A DNA stretch of 64,000 nt, taken from an uncultured Clostridia bacterium. GTDB taxonomy: Bacteria > Bacillota > Clostridia > Christensenellales > UBA1242. The position numbers were made by a program, and so were the translations under genes. Shown piece by piece: positions 34,020-42,916 of this stretch. The DNA lies in the NCBI GenBank assembly GCA_934777435.1, contig CAKVNK010000001.1, positions 124,001 through 188,000 of the forward strand. Reading direction: 5' to 3'. The notes under the pieces were generated by a model. It searched no databases and had not been told where the DNA came from. It saw only the letters and a program-made list of their open reading frames with translations. The number at the start of each line of letters is the position of its first letter. Within the stretch, counting starts at the first letter, position 1.

Positions 34020-34079
34020 TTTTTTCGACTTGTTTTGCAAAAAAATTATATAGAAAAATGTGTTTTTTTAAGATAAATC

Positions 34080-34658
34080 TTACAATCTTTCCATATATTC
34101 GCCAGTACGAGTATCAACACGGATACGGTCGCCTTCGTTAACAAACATAGGAACTTGCAATGTGTAACCAGTTTCAAGTGTAACTGGCTTGCCACCAGTT
34201 TTAACTGTATCGCCACGAACTGCTGGGTCTGCTTTTGTAACTGTCAATTCAACAAAGATAGGTGGTTCAACATTAATAGGTGTGCCGTTATAGAATTGAA
34301 CGTTGCAGTTTGTGTTTTCAACAACAAAGTTCAAAATGTCTTTAACACTTTCATAGTTAAATGGAATTTGGTCGTAAGTTTGATTGTCCATAAAGTAGTA
34401 CAAATCACCTTCGTTATAAAGGTAAACCATTTCTTTACGTTCAATAGAAATGTCGTTAATTTTTTCACTTGGGTTGTAAGTGCGTTCCAACACTTTACCT
34501 GTGATAACATTTTTAATTGTTGTGCGTACAAATGCAGCACCTTTGCCTGGTTTTACGTGTTGAAAGTCAACAACCAAATACAAACTTGGCTTTCTTGGGT
34601 CGGTTGATGTGCCATCATCAAAGATAACACCTTTTCTAATATCACCTGCTGTAATCAT
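34080..34658 (-). CDS. efp: Translation elongation factor P
   Basis: EF-P helps ribosomes through polyproline stretches. The 192-residue protein has the three barrel domains of the family. The modification loop reads HVKPGKGAAFVR, with the lysine that is modified in many bacteria. Before it, a loop (DDGTSTDPRKPSLYL) is about 7 residues longer than in common EF-P proteins. The C-terminus carries GDRIRVDTRTGEYMERL. AAGGAAG precedes the ATG. It ends the translation cluster and lies next to spoIIIA, a frequent Firmicutes arrangement. Confidence 0.96.
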   Translation of the reverse strand: MITAGDIRKGVIFDDGTSTDPRKPSLYLVVDFQHVKPGKGAAFVRTTIKNVITGKVLERTYNPSEKINDISIERKEMVYLYNEGDLYYFMDNQTYDQIPFNYESVKDILNFVVENTNCNVQFYNGTPINVEPPIFVELTVTKADPAVRGDTVKTGGKPVTLETGYTLQVPMFVNEGDRIRVDTRTGEYMERL

Positions 34659-34753
34659 AAAAATTCTTCCTTTTATATTTTATTTGCTTGAAAAACCAAG
34701 CATTGTTTTAACTTAATGTATTCTATCATATTTTTGGCATTTTGCCAACCAAT

Positions 34754-35623
34754 TTATGCAAGGTAAATTGACATTTTTGCATTAAAATCTTTAACTTCAA
34801 CCAATGCAACAGTGTCAATTTCGTCATTTAATTTGTATAAGCCATCTTGTTTTGCTGTTTTAACCTGCAATCCATTTAATATTTTTGCTGTTTCTCTCTC
34901 GCTTAATTCTATTGTTGGCAAGTTTAAAACTTCATCAATTTTAATGATTTTAGACTGCAAATTTTCTGCGTTAAGTTCATTTATATCAATACAGTTTTTC
35001 AAATTAAAGTTGTCAATATCTGTTCTAACCAAACTTTGCATTGTGGCTAAATTGTTAAGCCTTGTAGCAATATCACGCCCTAACGCACGTATATATGTGC
35101 CACTGCCACACACAATTTTAAGTGTTAAAACATTGTTTTTAAAATCAATAATTTGCAAATCTTTAATATTAACAACACAAGGTTTAAGTTCAAAATCTTT
35201 GTTTTCTCTTGCTAAATCATAGGCACGTTTACCATTTATTGATTTTGCACTATATTTTGGTGGAATTTGACTGATGGAGCCAATAAATTCAGGCAAAACC
35301 GCTACAATTTGCTTTAATTCAATGTTTGTGCTTTCTGTTTGTTTTGTTTTTGTGCCTGTTATATCTAATGTGTCGGTTTCATAGCCAAAAACAAATTCTG
35401 CCACATATGTTTTTGTTTTTTGTTGCATCAAATCAAACAACTTTGTGGCTTTACCTAAAGTCACAAGCAAAACACCTGTTGCCATAGGGTCTAATGTGCC
35501 TAAATGACCAATTTTAAAGCCACGTTGGTTTATCAAATGTTTAACTTTGTTAACAACGTCAAAACTTGTCCAACCTTGTGGCTTATTTATTGGCAAAATA
35601 CCTTTTAAATTATTCATCATCAT
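34754..35623 (-). CDS. truB: tRNA pseudouridine(55) synthase
   Basis: TruB converts U55 of the tRNA T-loop to pseudouridine. The 289-residue protein has the catalytic aspartate in GHLGTLDPMATGVLLV, INKPQGWTSFDVVNK near the start, and GTYIRALGRDIA. Three ATG codons occur in a row at the start and any could be used; the first is given. It overlaps the end of rbfA by 14 bases. Order infB-rbfA-truB is conserved in bacteria. Confidence 0.96.
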   Translation of the reverse strand: MMMNNLKGILPINKPQGWTSFDVVNKVKHLINQRGFKIGHLGTLDPMATGVLLVTLGKATKLFDLMQQKTKTYVAEFVFGYETDTLDITGTKTKQTESTNIELKQIVAVLPEFIGSISQIPPKYSAKSINGKRAYDLARENKDFELKPCVVNIKDLQIIDFKNNVLTLKIVCGSGTYIRALGRDIATRLNNLATMQSLVRTDIDNFNLKNCIDINELNAENLQSKIIKIDEVLNLPTIELSERETAKILNGLQVKTAKQDGLYKLNDEIDTVALVEVKDFNAKMSIYLA

Positions 35624-35978
35624 TTTCTTCTGGTGTTGAATATGTGATTGTGCTTAAAATATCATCAATCTTTTTGCCATATTCTTCACTATTGTCTAAA
35701 TAAAATTCTAATCTTGGCATAATGCGTAACTTAATTTTCTTTGCTGCCGCACCACGGATAAAGCCACCAGCACCTTTAATTCTTGCCAAAACTTCATCTT
35801 GTGGTGTTGCACCGATTGATGAAATGTAAACACGTGCATATGCTAAATCTGGTGTAATATCAACACTATGCACACAAATCATAGCGTTAATTTGTGGGTC
35901 ACGCAACTGATTGTCAATAACATCTGCAATCACATTTCTCAGTTCAGCATTAATGCGTTCCAATCTAACATTTTTCAT
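35610..35978 (-). CDS. rbfA: Ribosome-binding factor A
   Basis: RbfA acts in late 30S maturation, including 16S rRNA 5'-end processing. The 122-residue KH-fold protein begins MKNVRLERINAELRNVIADV and has the typical RIMPRLEFYLDNSEEYGKKID segment near the end. It starts inside the infB stop (TAATG) and overlaps truB, so the three genes are coupled. Confidence 0.96.
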   Translation of the reverse strand: MKNVRLERINAELRNVIADVIDNQLRDPQINAMICVHSVDITPDLAYARVYISSIGATPQDEVLARIKGAGGFIRGAAAKKIKLRIMPRLEFYLDNSEEYGKKIDDILSTITYSTPEENDDE

Positions 35979-38662
35979 TATTCTTCAATCCTTTTTAAAG
36001 TGAAGCACTCGATTCTATCACCAACTGCAACATCATCAAATGTTGTTTTTATGCCACACTCTCTATCTTTGCCGGCTTCTTTAACATCGTCTTTTACAAT
36101 TTTTAAAGATTTAATTTCAGTTGTTGCAATAAGTTCATCACCACGATAAATTTTTGCATGTTCACCACGCACAATTTTACCATCACGCACAAATGAACCC
36201 GCAACAATACCTGTGCTTGAAAGTTTGAACACTGCCCTAACTTCTGCCATACCAAGGTAAACTTCTTCGTATTTAGGCTCTTTCATACCTTTGATTACAC
36301 GTTCAATTTCGTCAAGCAATTCATAAATAATTTTGTATGAATAAATCTTAATTTTCATACGTTCAGCAGTTGTTTTAACTTTGCTATCTTGGCTAACATT
36401 AAATGCAATAACCATAGCGTTAGAAGCGTTTGCTAAAATTAAATCACTTTCGCTAACTGCACCAACGCCACTGTGAAGAATATTGATTTTAACTTCATCA
36501 TTAACAAGTTTCATAATTGAAGATTTAATTGCTTCAAGTGAGCCGTTAACATCAGTTTTAAGCACAATATTAAGAATTTTAACATCTTTTTCGCTTGTCT
36601 TTTGCAACAAGTCTTCCAATGTGTTGCCACCACTGCCTTTAAGTAATTCTTGTTTTTGTTTTGCTTTACGTTCTTCAACAATTTGTTTTGAAAGTTTTTC
36701 GTCAACAACTGTGAAAGTTTCGCCAGCAACAGGCACTTCATTAAATCCAAGAACAGTAACCGGCATAGAAGGTGTTGCAACCTTAACTGTGCGTTTGTTT
36801 TCGTCCATCATTGCTTTAACTTTACATATTGATGTGCCTGACACGATTGTGTCACCAATGTGCAATGAACCGTCACGCACAATCAAAGATGCGATAGCAC
36901 CACGGCCTTTATCCAATTTTGCTTCCAAAATTGTGCCAAGTGCAGGAATATCTGGGTTTGCTTTAAGGTCTTGCATATCAGCAACCAAAAGGATTGTTTC
37001 AAGCAATTTATCGATACCTTCACCAGTGCGAGCAGAAATTTTACAAATAATTGCGTCACCGCCCCATGCTTCCGGCAAAACATTGTGTTCTGCAAGTTGT
37101 TGCATAATACGGTCTGGGTCTGCTTGTGGTTTATCCATTTTGTTGATTGCAACAATCATAGGAATATTTGCTGATTTAATGTGATTGATTGCTTCAACTG
37201 TTTGTGGCATTATGCCGTCATCTGCTGCAACAATCAAAATTGCAATATCGGTTACAGATGCACCACGTGCACGCATTGCTGTAAATGCTTCGTGACCTGG
37301 AGTATCAATAAATGTGATATATTTGTTGTTAACATTAACACGATAAGCACCAATGGCTTGTGTGATACCGCCTGCTTCACCCAAAGTAACTTTTGTTTTA
37401 CGGATATAGTCCAAAAGGCTGGTTTTACCGTGGTCAACGTGACCCATAACTGTTACTATTGGTGGGCGAACAACTGCTTCTTCATCGCTATAAGAACGGA
37501 TATTATTTTGTAAATCAAGCAATTTTTCTTCACTTGTTTTGTCAAGTTTTTGGATAAGTTCAACACCCATATCACTCATAACCAATTCAGCGGTTGAGAA
37601 GTCTACAGTTGAGTTGATTGTAACCATCATACCAAGCACCATAAATTTCTTGATAATCTCGCTAACTGGACGGCCAGATACTTCACTCAGCAATTTGATT
37701 GTGATGTTATCGGTTGTGATAATTGCTGGGCCGGTTGGGCGTTCAACTGTTTCAACAACTTGGTCTTTTTTCTTTGTGCGGAGTTTACGCGTAACTGATC
37801 TATCTTCATCAACGCCGTCACTAATCATGCCACGTTTAAGCAAATCGTATTTAGTGTAGCCACGTTTTTCTTCAAAATGTTGACCGTCTTTCTTTTTGTT
37901 GTTTGCAAAATTACGTGCTGGACTTTGTGTGATAACAGGTTGAGCATAATTGATTGCTGGGCGTTTGTTATCAGCATTAAAGCCTGGTTTTTGCCCTGGT
38001 TTAAAGTTAGGGTTTGGTCTGCCATTAAAGGTGTTTTGACGATTAAACCCTTGACCTTGCCCGTTTTGACCATTTGGACGATTATAGTTGTTATTATAAG
38101 GTCTGTTTTGATATTGCCCTTGTGGTTTATTACCATTATAGTTGCCTTGACCATTTTGGCGGTTATATCCATTAAATCCGCCATTTTGATTGTTATTATA
38201 AGGACGTCCATTGTTATTGTATCTTTGACCATTTTGATTATAACCATTGTTGTTATAGCCATTTTGGTTGTAATTATTGTTATAATTATTGCGTTGATAG
38301 TTATTTTGTTGGTTTCCTTGCCCATAATTTTGCCTATTTTGTGATTGAGATTGCGATTTAGATTCAATTTTTGGTGCAGAAACAACTGGTTGAGATGTTT
38401 TCTCAACAACTGGCTCTGTTTTTGGTTCTGATTTAACCTCAACCTTTGGCTCCACTTTTGGTTCAACTGGTTCAGGTTTCTTTTCGTTCGCTTTCAAAAG
38501 TAAGGCCGTTTCCTTATCCTTAACTGAACGCATAATGCCACTCATTTCCAATTTAAGTGTGTAATACTTTTCGCTTAAATTAACCAACATCCTATCTTTA
38601 ACCATTGATTGAAGTTGTTTAATTGCTCTGTTAAATTCTTGTGGTTTATTGTTTTCTGCCAA
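35978..38662 (-). CDS. infB: Translation initiation factor IF-2 with Asn/Gln/Gly-rich N-terminal region
   Basis: IF-2 is the GTPase that places initiator tRNA on the ribosome. The C-terminal two thirds are normal (IF2_N, GHVDHGKTSLLD, DTPGHEAF, NKMDKP, and the C2 fMet-tRNA domain). I start at a TTG at 38662, because AAGGAG lies 9 bases upstream; the longer ATG frame from 38713 would overlap ylxQ. The protein then has 894 residues and begins MAENNKPQEF. Residues about 104-230 are built mainly of Asn, Gln, Gly, Tyr and Arg (for example NQNGYNNNGYNQNGQRYNNN), a prion-like low-complexity composition. Gene order is the standard nusA-infB-rbfA. Confidence 0.96.
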   Translation of the reverse strand: MAENNKPQEFNRAIKQLQSMVKDRMLVNLSEKYYTLKLEMSGIMRSVKDKETALLLKANEKKPEPVEPKVEPKVEVKSEPKTEPVVEKTSQPVVSAPKIESKSQSQSQNRQNYGQGNQQNNYQRNNYNNNYNQNGYNNNGYNQNGQRYNNNGRPYNNNQNGGFNGYNRQNGQGNYNGNKPQGQYQNRPYNNNYNRPNGQNGQGQGFNRQNTFNGRPNPNFKPGQKPGFNADNKRPAINYAQPVITQSPARNFANNKKKDGQHFEEKRGYTKYDLLKRGMISDGVDEDRSVTRKLRTKKKDQVVETVERPTGPAIITTDNITIKLLSEVSGRPVSEIIKKFMVLGMMVTINSTVDFSTAELVMSDMGVELIQKLDKTSEEKLLDLQNNIRSYSDEEAVVRPPIVTVMGHVDHGKTSLLDYIRKTKVTLGEAGGITQAIGAYRVNVNNKYITFIDTPGHEAFTAMRARGASVTDIAILIVAADDGIMPQTVEAINHIKSANIPMIVAINKMDKPQADPDRIMQQLAEHNVLPEAWGGDAIICKISARTGEGIDKLLETILLVADMQDLKANPDIPALGTILEAKLDKGRGAIASLIVRDGSLHIGDTIVSGTSICKVKAMMDENKRTVKVATPSMPVTVLGFNEVPVAGETFTVVDEKLSKQIVEERKAKQKQELLKGSGGNTLEDLLQKTSEKDVKILNIVLKTDVNGSLEAIKSSIMKLVNDEVKINILHSGVGAVSESDLILANASNAMVIAFNVSQDSKVKTTAERMKIKIYSYKIIYELLDEIERVIKGMKEPKYEEVYLGMAEVRAVFKLSSTGIVAGSFVRDGKIVRGEHAKIYRGDELIATTEIKSLKIVKDDVKEAGKDRECGIKTTFDDVAVGDRIECFTLKRIEE

Positions 38663-38693
38663 TCTAAATTTCTCCTTATTATATAGGCTATTA

Positions 38694-38981
38694 TTATTTA
38701 CCAACGCTTTCAACTATCGCTTTGCTAAGTTCTGGGTGCGTTAAACCCAAAATTTTAATATCATTTTGATTGATTAAACTATCTAATGGTTCAGTTGTTT
38801 CAATCACCGGACAATTATGTTTAACCCCAAGGTTTTTTGCCAGATTTTTTAAATTATCACTGGCAGTGTGACACACCATAATCAAATATAGTGGTTTTTT
38901 GTTAACTTTAAGTGATGTTTGACCAGTGATTAAATTGCCAGATTTTTTCGCAAATCCTAAATAACTAACAATCTTGTTCAT
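38694..38981 (-). CDS. ylxQ: L7Ae/L30e-family protein YlxQ
   Basis: YlxQ is a small protein of the L7Ae/L30e/S12e family that binds kink-turn RNA. The 95-residue protein begins MNKIVSYLGFAKKSGNLITG, a recognisable family start. The ATG at 38981 is chosen because AGGTGAG lies just upstream; a GTG two codons earlier is also in frame. It overlaps ylxR and precedes infB, as in Bacillus. Confidence 0.93.
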   Translation of the reverse strand: MNKIVSYLGFAKKSGNLITGQTSLKVNKKPLYLIMVCHTASDNLKNLAKNLGVKHNCPVIETTEPLDSLINQNDIKILGLTHPELSKAIVESVGK

Positions 38982-39222
38982 ACTCACCTATTTTTAAATA
39001 AATTTCATCACCAACATTTGTTTTAAAAGCACGGTTTAAAAGGTGTTTTTTTATTGCCAAATTTATGCAATTTTTATCTTTACAAATATACGCACCCCTT
39101 CCATTAAGTTTATGTTGTGTGTCTAACATAAATTCACCATTAACACTGGCTATGCGTATCATTTCAGATTGCAATTTGGCTTGTCTGCAAGCAATGCATC
39201 GTCTTTCTGTTTTTACGTGCAC
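38965..39222 (-). CDS. ylxR: YlxR family RNA-binding/regulatory protein
   Basis: An 85-residue YlxR-family (DUF448) protein with RRCIACRQAKLQSEMIRIA and the GRGAYICKDKNCINLAIKK signature. It may bind RNA or DNA; the Bacillus and Clostridioides relatives have been linked to transcriptional regulation. It starts with GTG after an AGGTGG site, 8 bases after nusA, and overlaps ylxQ. Confidence 0.94.
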   Translation of the reverse strand: MHVKTERRCIACRQAKLQSEMIRIASVNGEFMLDTQHKLNGRGAYICKDKNCINLAIKKHLLNRAFKTNVGDEIYLKIGEYEQDC

Positions 39223-39230
39223 TTTGCCAC

Positions 39231-40355
39231 CTAGTCTTCAATATCGCTGAAAATATCGTCATCAAGCACAATGCTTGCACCAGTTGTTTCAACAACATCA
39301 TTTGTTTTCTTTTCTTGTGCGTGTGTTGCTGGTTTAACATCAATTTTGTAACCAGTAAGTTTTGCTGCCAAACGTACATTGTGACCACCTTTACCGATTG
39401 CCAAAGAAAGTTTGTTTTCAGGCACTTGAACATTTGCAACGCCTGCAACTGTGTCAACTGTGATTTCACTAACTTCTGCTGGGCTTAATGCTGCAATGAT
39501 ATAGTCTGCTGGGTTTTCGCTGTAATTGATAATATCAATCTTTTCGCCGTTTAATTCATTGATAACATTGTTAATACGTGCCCCCTTATTACCGATGCAA
39601 GCACCAACTGGGTCAAGGTTTGGCACACTTGTTGTAACAGCAATTTTTGTACGCATACCTGCTTCACGTGCGATTGAAACAATACTTACTTCACCATTGT
39701 TAAGTTCTGGTACTTCCATTTCAAGCAAAAGTTTAACAAAATTTGCGTGTGTACGTGTTACTTGAACAACTGCACCACGGAAGTCGTCTTTAATATAACG
39801 AACATAAACTTTAATGCGGTCGCCAATATGGAAGTTGTCAGTTGGCAACATATCACGTTTTGTAAGCAAACCTTCAAGTGTTGTGCCACCAATTTCAAGG
39901 TAAACATTTTCACCGTCAATACGTTTTACGTTTGCAACAATCAATTTGCCTTCTTTTTCAGCAATATCTTTATAAATTGATTGTTTTTCAATTTCTTTGA
40001 TTTTTTGTGTGATAACTTGTTTTGCAGTTTGAACAGCAATACGATTGAAGTCTTTTGTGCTTTCTTCTTGCATAACTAAATCGCCCACTTTATAACTATG
40101 TTTGATTTGTTTAGCTTCTTCCAAAGAAATTTCTTTTTCTTCATCTTCAACATTATCAACCACTGTGCGGTATGAATAAATTTTAATTGTGTTTTTCTCT
40201 GGTGAAAGTTTAACTTGTGCATTTTTTGCCATACCACAATTCTTCTTGTATGCAGCGGTAAGGGCTTGTTCCAATGCTGAAATAAACACTTCTTCATTAA
40301 TGCCTTTTTCGGCTTCCAAATCTTTTAATGCTTCAAAAAAGTCTTTGTTAATCAT
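39231..40355 (-). CDS. nusA: Transcription termination/antitermination protein NusA
   Basis: NusA binds RNA polymerase and nascent RNA to affect pausing, termination and antitermination. The 374-residue protein has the N-terminal RNAP-binding domain, an S1 domain (about 130-200), and two KH domains (ACIGNKGARINNVINELNGEKID and LSLAIGKGGHNVRLAAKLTGYKID). As in other Firmicutes it lacks the C-terminal acidic repeats of E. coli NusA. AAGGAG precedes the ATG. It follows rimP by 15 bases. Confidence 0.97.
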   Translation of the reverse strand: MINKDFFEALKDLEAEKGINEEVFISALEQALTAAYKKNCGMAKNAQVKLSPEKNTIKIYSYRTVVDNVEDEEKEISLEEAKQIKHSYKVGDLVMQEESTKDFNRIAVQTAKQVITQKIKEIEKQSIYKDIAEKEGKLIVANVKRIDGENVYLEIGGTTLEGLLTKRDMLPTDNFHIGDRIKVYVRYIKDDFRGAVVQVTRTHANFVKLLLEMEVPELNNGEVSIVSIAREAGMRTKIAVTTSVPNLDPVGACIGNKGARINNVINELNGEKIDIINYSENPADYIIAALSPAEVSEITVDTVAGVANVQVPENKLSLAIGKGGHNVRLAAKLTGYKIDVKPATHAQEKKTNDVVETTGASIVLDDDIFSDIED

Positions 40356-40370
40356 TTTCTTATGTTCTCC

Positions 40371-40823
40371 TTAAAACTCTATATATGGTATGATATATGC
40401 AATATCCGTGTTAGGTATTGTTATATTTTGATTATCAACATTAAATTGTGTTGCATTTTCATCTCTAGATAACAGTGTTGCAACAAACTCTTTTCTGCCG
40501 TCAAGTTTACGGTATAATTTAACTTCAACCTTTTCGCCAGTATATTTTTTAAATTGCCAATCAAATTTAAGTGGTTTATCTAACCCATAACTTGAAACAT
40601 CAAGTGAATATGTTTCATCATTTGTTGGGTTAAGTTCGTCCAAAACAGGGTCAAGCATATGGCTTACTTTAACGCAATCTTCAATTTGCACCCCTGTTGG
40701 TTTGTCAATATACACCACAAGGTGCATACCGTCATTGCGTTTTTCATACTCAACATCAACCAAGCGTGTTTCGCCTGTGAATAATGGTGAAATGTGTTGT
40801 TTAACAATTTCGCTAACTTTCAT
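40371..40823 (-). CDS. rimP: Ribosome maturation factor RimP
   Basis: RimP aids assembly of the 30S subunit. The 150-residue protein has the N-terminal alpha-beta domain (LVDVEYEKRNDGMHLVVYIDKPTGVQIEDC), the motif YSLDVSSYGLDKPLK, and a C-terminal SH3-like barrel. AAGGAG precedes the ATG. It is the first gene of the rimP-nusA-ylxR-ylxQ-infB-rbfA-truB run. Confidence 0.95.
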   Translation of the reverse strand: MKVSEIVKQHISPLFTGETRLVDVEYEKRNDGMHLVVYIDKPTGVQIEDCVKVSHMLDPVLDELNPTNDETYSLDVSSYGLDKPLKFDWQFKKYTGEKVEVKLYRKLDGRKEFVATLLSRDENATQFNVDNQNITIPNTDIAYIIPYIEF

Positions 40824-41163
40824 ATATCTCCTTAAATTTTAAAATTTACTGCCTTGTTTGCAAATATTTCAGCGATAATGTTTTGCCTTATAGTTTTAAT
40901 AAGCTTTTAACACTTCTTAAACTAAATTTTGCTATTAACAAACAAGCAGGGGTGGCAACTGCCACCCCTAGAAATCATTATCAGTATATCACATCAAAAT
41001 TAATTAATCAATAGTTTTTACCAGTTTTTATATAATAATATATAAAATATGCCTGTATTTTAACCCATTTTTCAATGTTTTAGCCTTAATAATAGGACAA
41101 AACTTTAATTTTTGAGTTGTTAATTTTCCTTATTTATCATTTATTTAGTGTTTAATAAGTGTT
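40824..41163. other. Intergenic region between rimP and the polC-like gene
   Basis: About 340 AT-rich bases without a coding frame. No remnant of the missing PolC polymerase domain was noticed in any frame. The only clear structure is the GC-rich palindrome at 40948-40969. Confidence 0.55.
40948..40969. repeat. GC-rich perfect palindrome
   Basis: AGGGGTGGCA, AC, TGCCACCCCT: 10-bp arms around 2 bases, strikingly GC-rich in AT-rich surroundings. No T run follows on either strand. It may be the terminator or processing signal after the polC-like gene, or a REP-like element. No second copy was seen in this window. Confidence 0.6.
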
Positions 41164-42684
41164 TTACATCAATTTAATAAACACTTTGGCAGTTGCTGTG
41201 GCATCATTGATTGCCCTATGTGCGTTATCTAACACAATTTTAAGTTTATCTACAACTGTGCCTAGTTTATAGTTTTTAAGACCAGGCAATTTTTTACGTG
41301 CCATTTCAATAGTATCCATAAGTGGATTATTAAAGGTATATGATAACTTTTTAGCAGCAGCATAAATAAAGCCAATATCAAACGAAACATTATGCCCTAC
41401 CAATGTTGCTCCATAGCAGAATTTATAGAAGTCTGGCAACACATAATTAATTGTTGGTGCGTCTGCAACCATAGCATCATTAATGCTTGTAAGCTCAGTG
41501 ATTTCACGTGGAATATGCTTGCTTGGTTTAACGAAGGTTGAAAAGGTTTCTGTTATTCTGCCATTTTCAATTTTGCAAGCACCAACTTCAATAATTTCAT
41601 CTTTATTTGATTCCAAACCGGTTGTTTCAAGGTCAAATACAACATAAGTGCCTTCAAACACTTTGTCTTCTTCATCAAACAACCCTTTTTGCTCGTAGTC
41701 TACATATTCTTGTGGGAACACGGTGTGATATTCAGCGTTAACGTGCTTTGTTGCCCCTTTAATATCATCACGTGTATACTCACAACGTGCAATAGTGTTT
41801 GCTGTAAAGTTCAATTTTCCGTTGTATTCACGGAAAGAGCCAAACATACATACTTTCATACCAACTTCAATCAAATCGCCTTTGCTTTCGTCTGATTGTT
41901 TTGGAAAGATTGAACAATACATAATTTTGCCGTCATTTCGAATAGCAACATTGAAAAATGATTTTTCAATATTTTGTGTTTCACCGTTTCTAGTGAACTT
42001 CCTATTGTAAGTTCTGCGTTGCACGTTTGTCACTTCACCGCAAATTGCAACGTTTTCCATTGCAGTTTTAATTTTGCTATAATCCATTGCTGTGGTATAA
42101 TCATTTTTGCCAATAATATCAGTTATTTCACTTAAATGATATATTGTTTTATCTTCGTTAATCTTAATACTTTCAAGCAATTCTGCATTGTTTTCAATAT
42201 AACTTTTTTGTGGTTGTTCGCCTTCTTCCTTCTTTTCAAAAATCACATTAAATTCTGCAAAAAAACTTTCATTTAATTTTTCAGCAACCAATTCTGCCCT
42301 ATTAAGTTCTGTGGCATATTCATAAGTTGAAGGTGCAAGTTTTAACCTTACATCAACTTTCATATGGTTAATTTCAACGGTTATATCGTCAAAACTAAAT
42401 TCTTTGTTCATTGCTGGAAAATTATTTGTTATTGTTGTGTATGTATAGTTTGCTATCGTGCGTTTATCAAGCGGACAAGCTGTTAAATTAAGGTCGTATT
42501 TAACAAAATCGCCAATTTCAGTGTTAAGTGTTTCAATGATTTTTTGCTTTGCTTCATCTGTTGGTTTAAAAGAATCTGGATTAAACAAAAAATCAACAGT
42601 GCAAACATTTGTTTTTTCACTGTAAACAGCGTCTTTAAACTTAAGCCCGTCATAGATAGCATCTAAAACTGTTAATTTATCCAT
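41164..42684 (-). CDS. PolC-like protein truncated to N-terminal, OB and DEDDh exonuclease domains
   Basis: This 506-residue ORF sits exactly where Firmicutes carry polC (rseP-[proS]-polC-rimP), but has no polymerase part. An N-terminal domain (about 1-190) is followed by an OB fold (about 211-305) and an exonuclease with all DEDDh residues: D351 and E353 (YVVFDLETTGL), D436 (GHNVSFDIGF), H489 and D494 (HRAINDATA). In true PolC the exonuclease lies inside a PHP domain; here only about 35 residues separate OB and exonuclease, so both PHP halves and the polymerase are gone. The frame is intact with a ribosome site (AAAGGGA), so the gene looks functional. A role as proofreading or repair exonuclease is inference. 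Confidence 0.88.
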   Translation of the reverse strand: MDKLTVLDAIYDGLKFKDAVYSEKTNVCTVDFLFNPDSFKPTDEAKQKIIETLNTEIGDFVKYDLNLTACPLDKRTIANYTYTTITNNFPAMNKEFSFDDITVEINHMKVDVRLKLAPSTYEYATELNRAELVAEKLNESFFAEFNVIFEKKEEGEQPQKSYIENNAELLESIKINEDKTIYHLSEITDIIGKNDYTTAMDYSKIKTAMENVAICGEVTNVQRRTYNRKFTRNGETQNIEKSFFNVAIRNDGKIMYCSIFPKQSDESKGDLIEVGMKVCMFGSFREYNGKLNFTANTIARCEYTRDDIKGATKHVNAEYHTVFPQEYVDYEQKGLFDEEDKVFEGTYVVFDLETTGLESNKDEIIEVGACKIENGRITETFSTFVKPSKHIPREITELTSINDAMVADAPTINYVLPDFYKFCYGATLVGHNVSFDIGFIYAAAKKLSYTFNNPLMDTIEMARKKLPGLKNYKLGTVVDKLKIVLDNAHRAINDATATAKVFIKLM

Positions 42685-42811
42685 AATTCCCTTTTATATT
42701 TTATTAATGTTAATATTGTAACACAAAATGTATGCCGTGTCAATAATACAATTCCCTTCACATTTGTGCTTAAAAGTTAATTTTTCTTTGATTTTTTGTT
42801 AAATTAAACTA

Positions 42812-42840
42812 AAAAAACGTGCATATTTAGCACGTTTTTT
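42812..42840 (-). terminator. rseP terminator
   Basis: AAAAAACGTGC (42812-42822), a 7-base loop and GCACGTTTTTT (42830-42840). It has T runs on both strands, lies 77 bases after the rseP stop, and separates rseP from the polC-like gene. Confidence 0.85.
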
Positions 42841-42916
42841 GCTATTTTAAACTTAATTCAATCTTAAAGGTGATTTTTATTGTCTATAATAATTTAAGCC
42901 TATTTTCTATAATGAT

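Noticed and set aside
40824..41163. A frameshift or stop splitting polC, with the polymerase part downstream.
   Set aside because: The 340 bases after the ORF contain no polymerase or PHP-like frame, and rimP follows. The ORF ends cleanly after the exonuclease domain.
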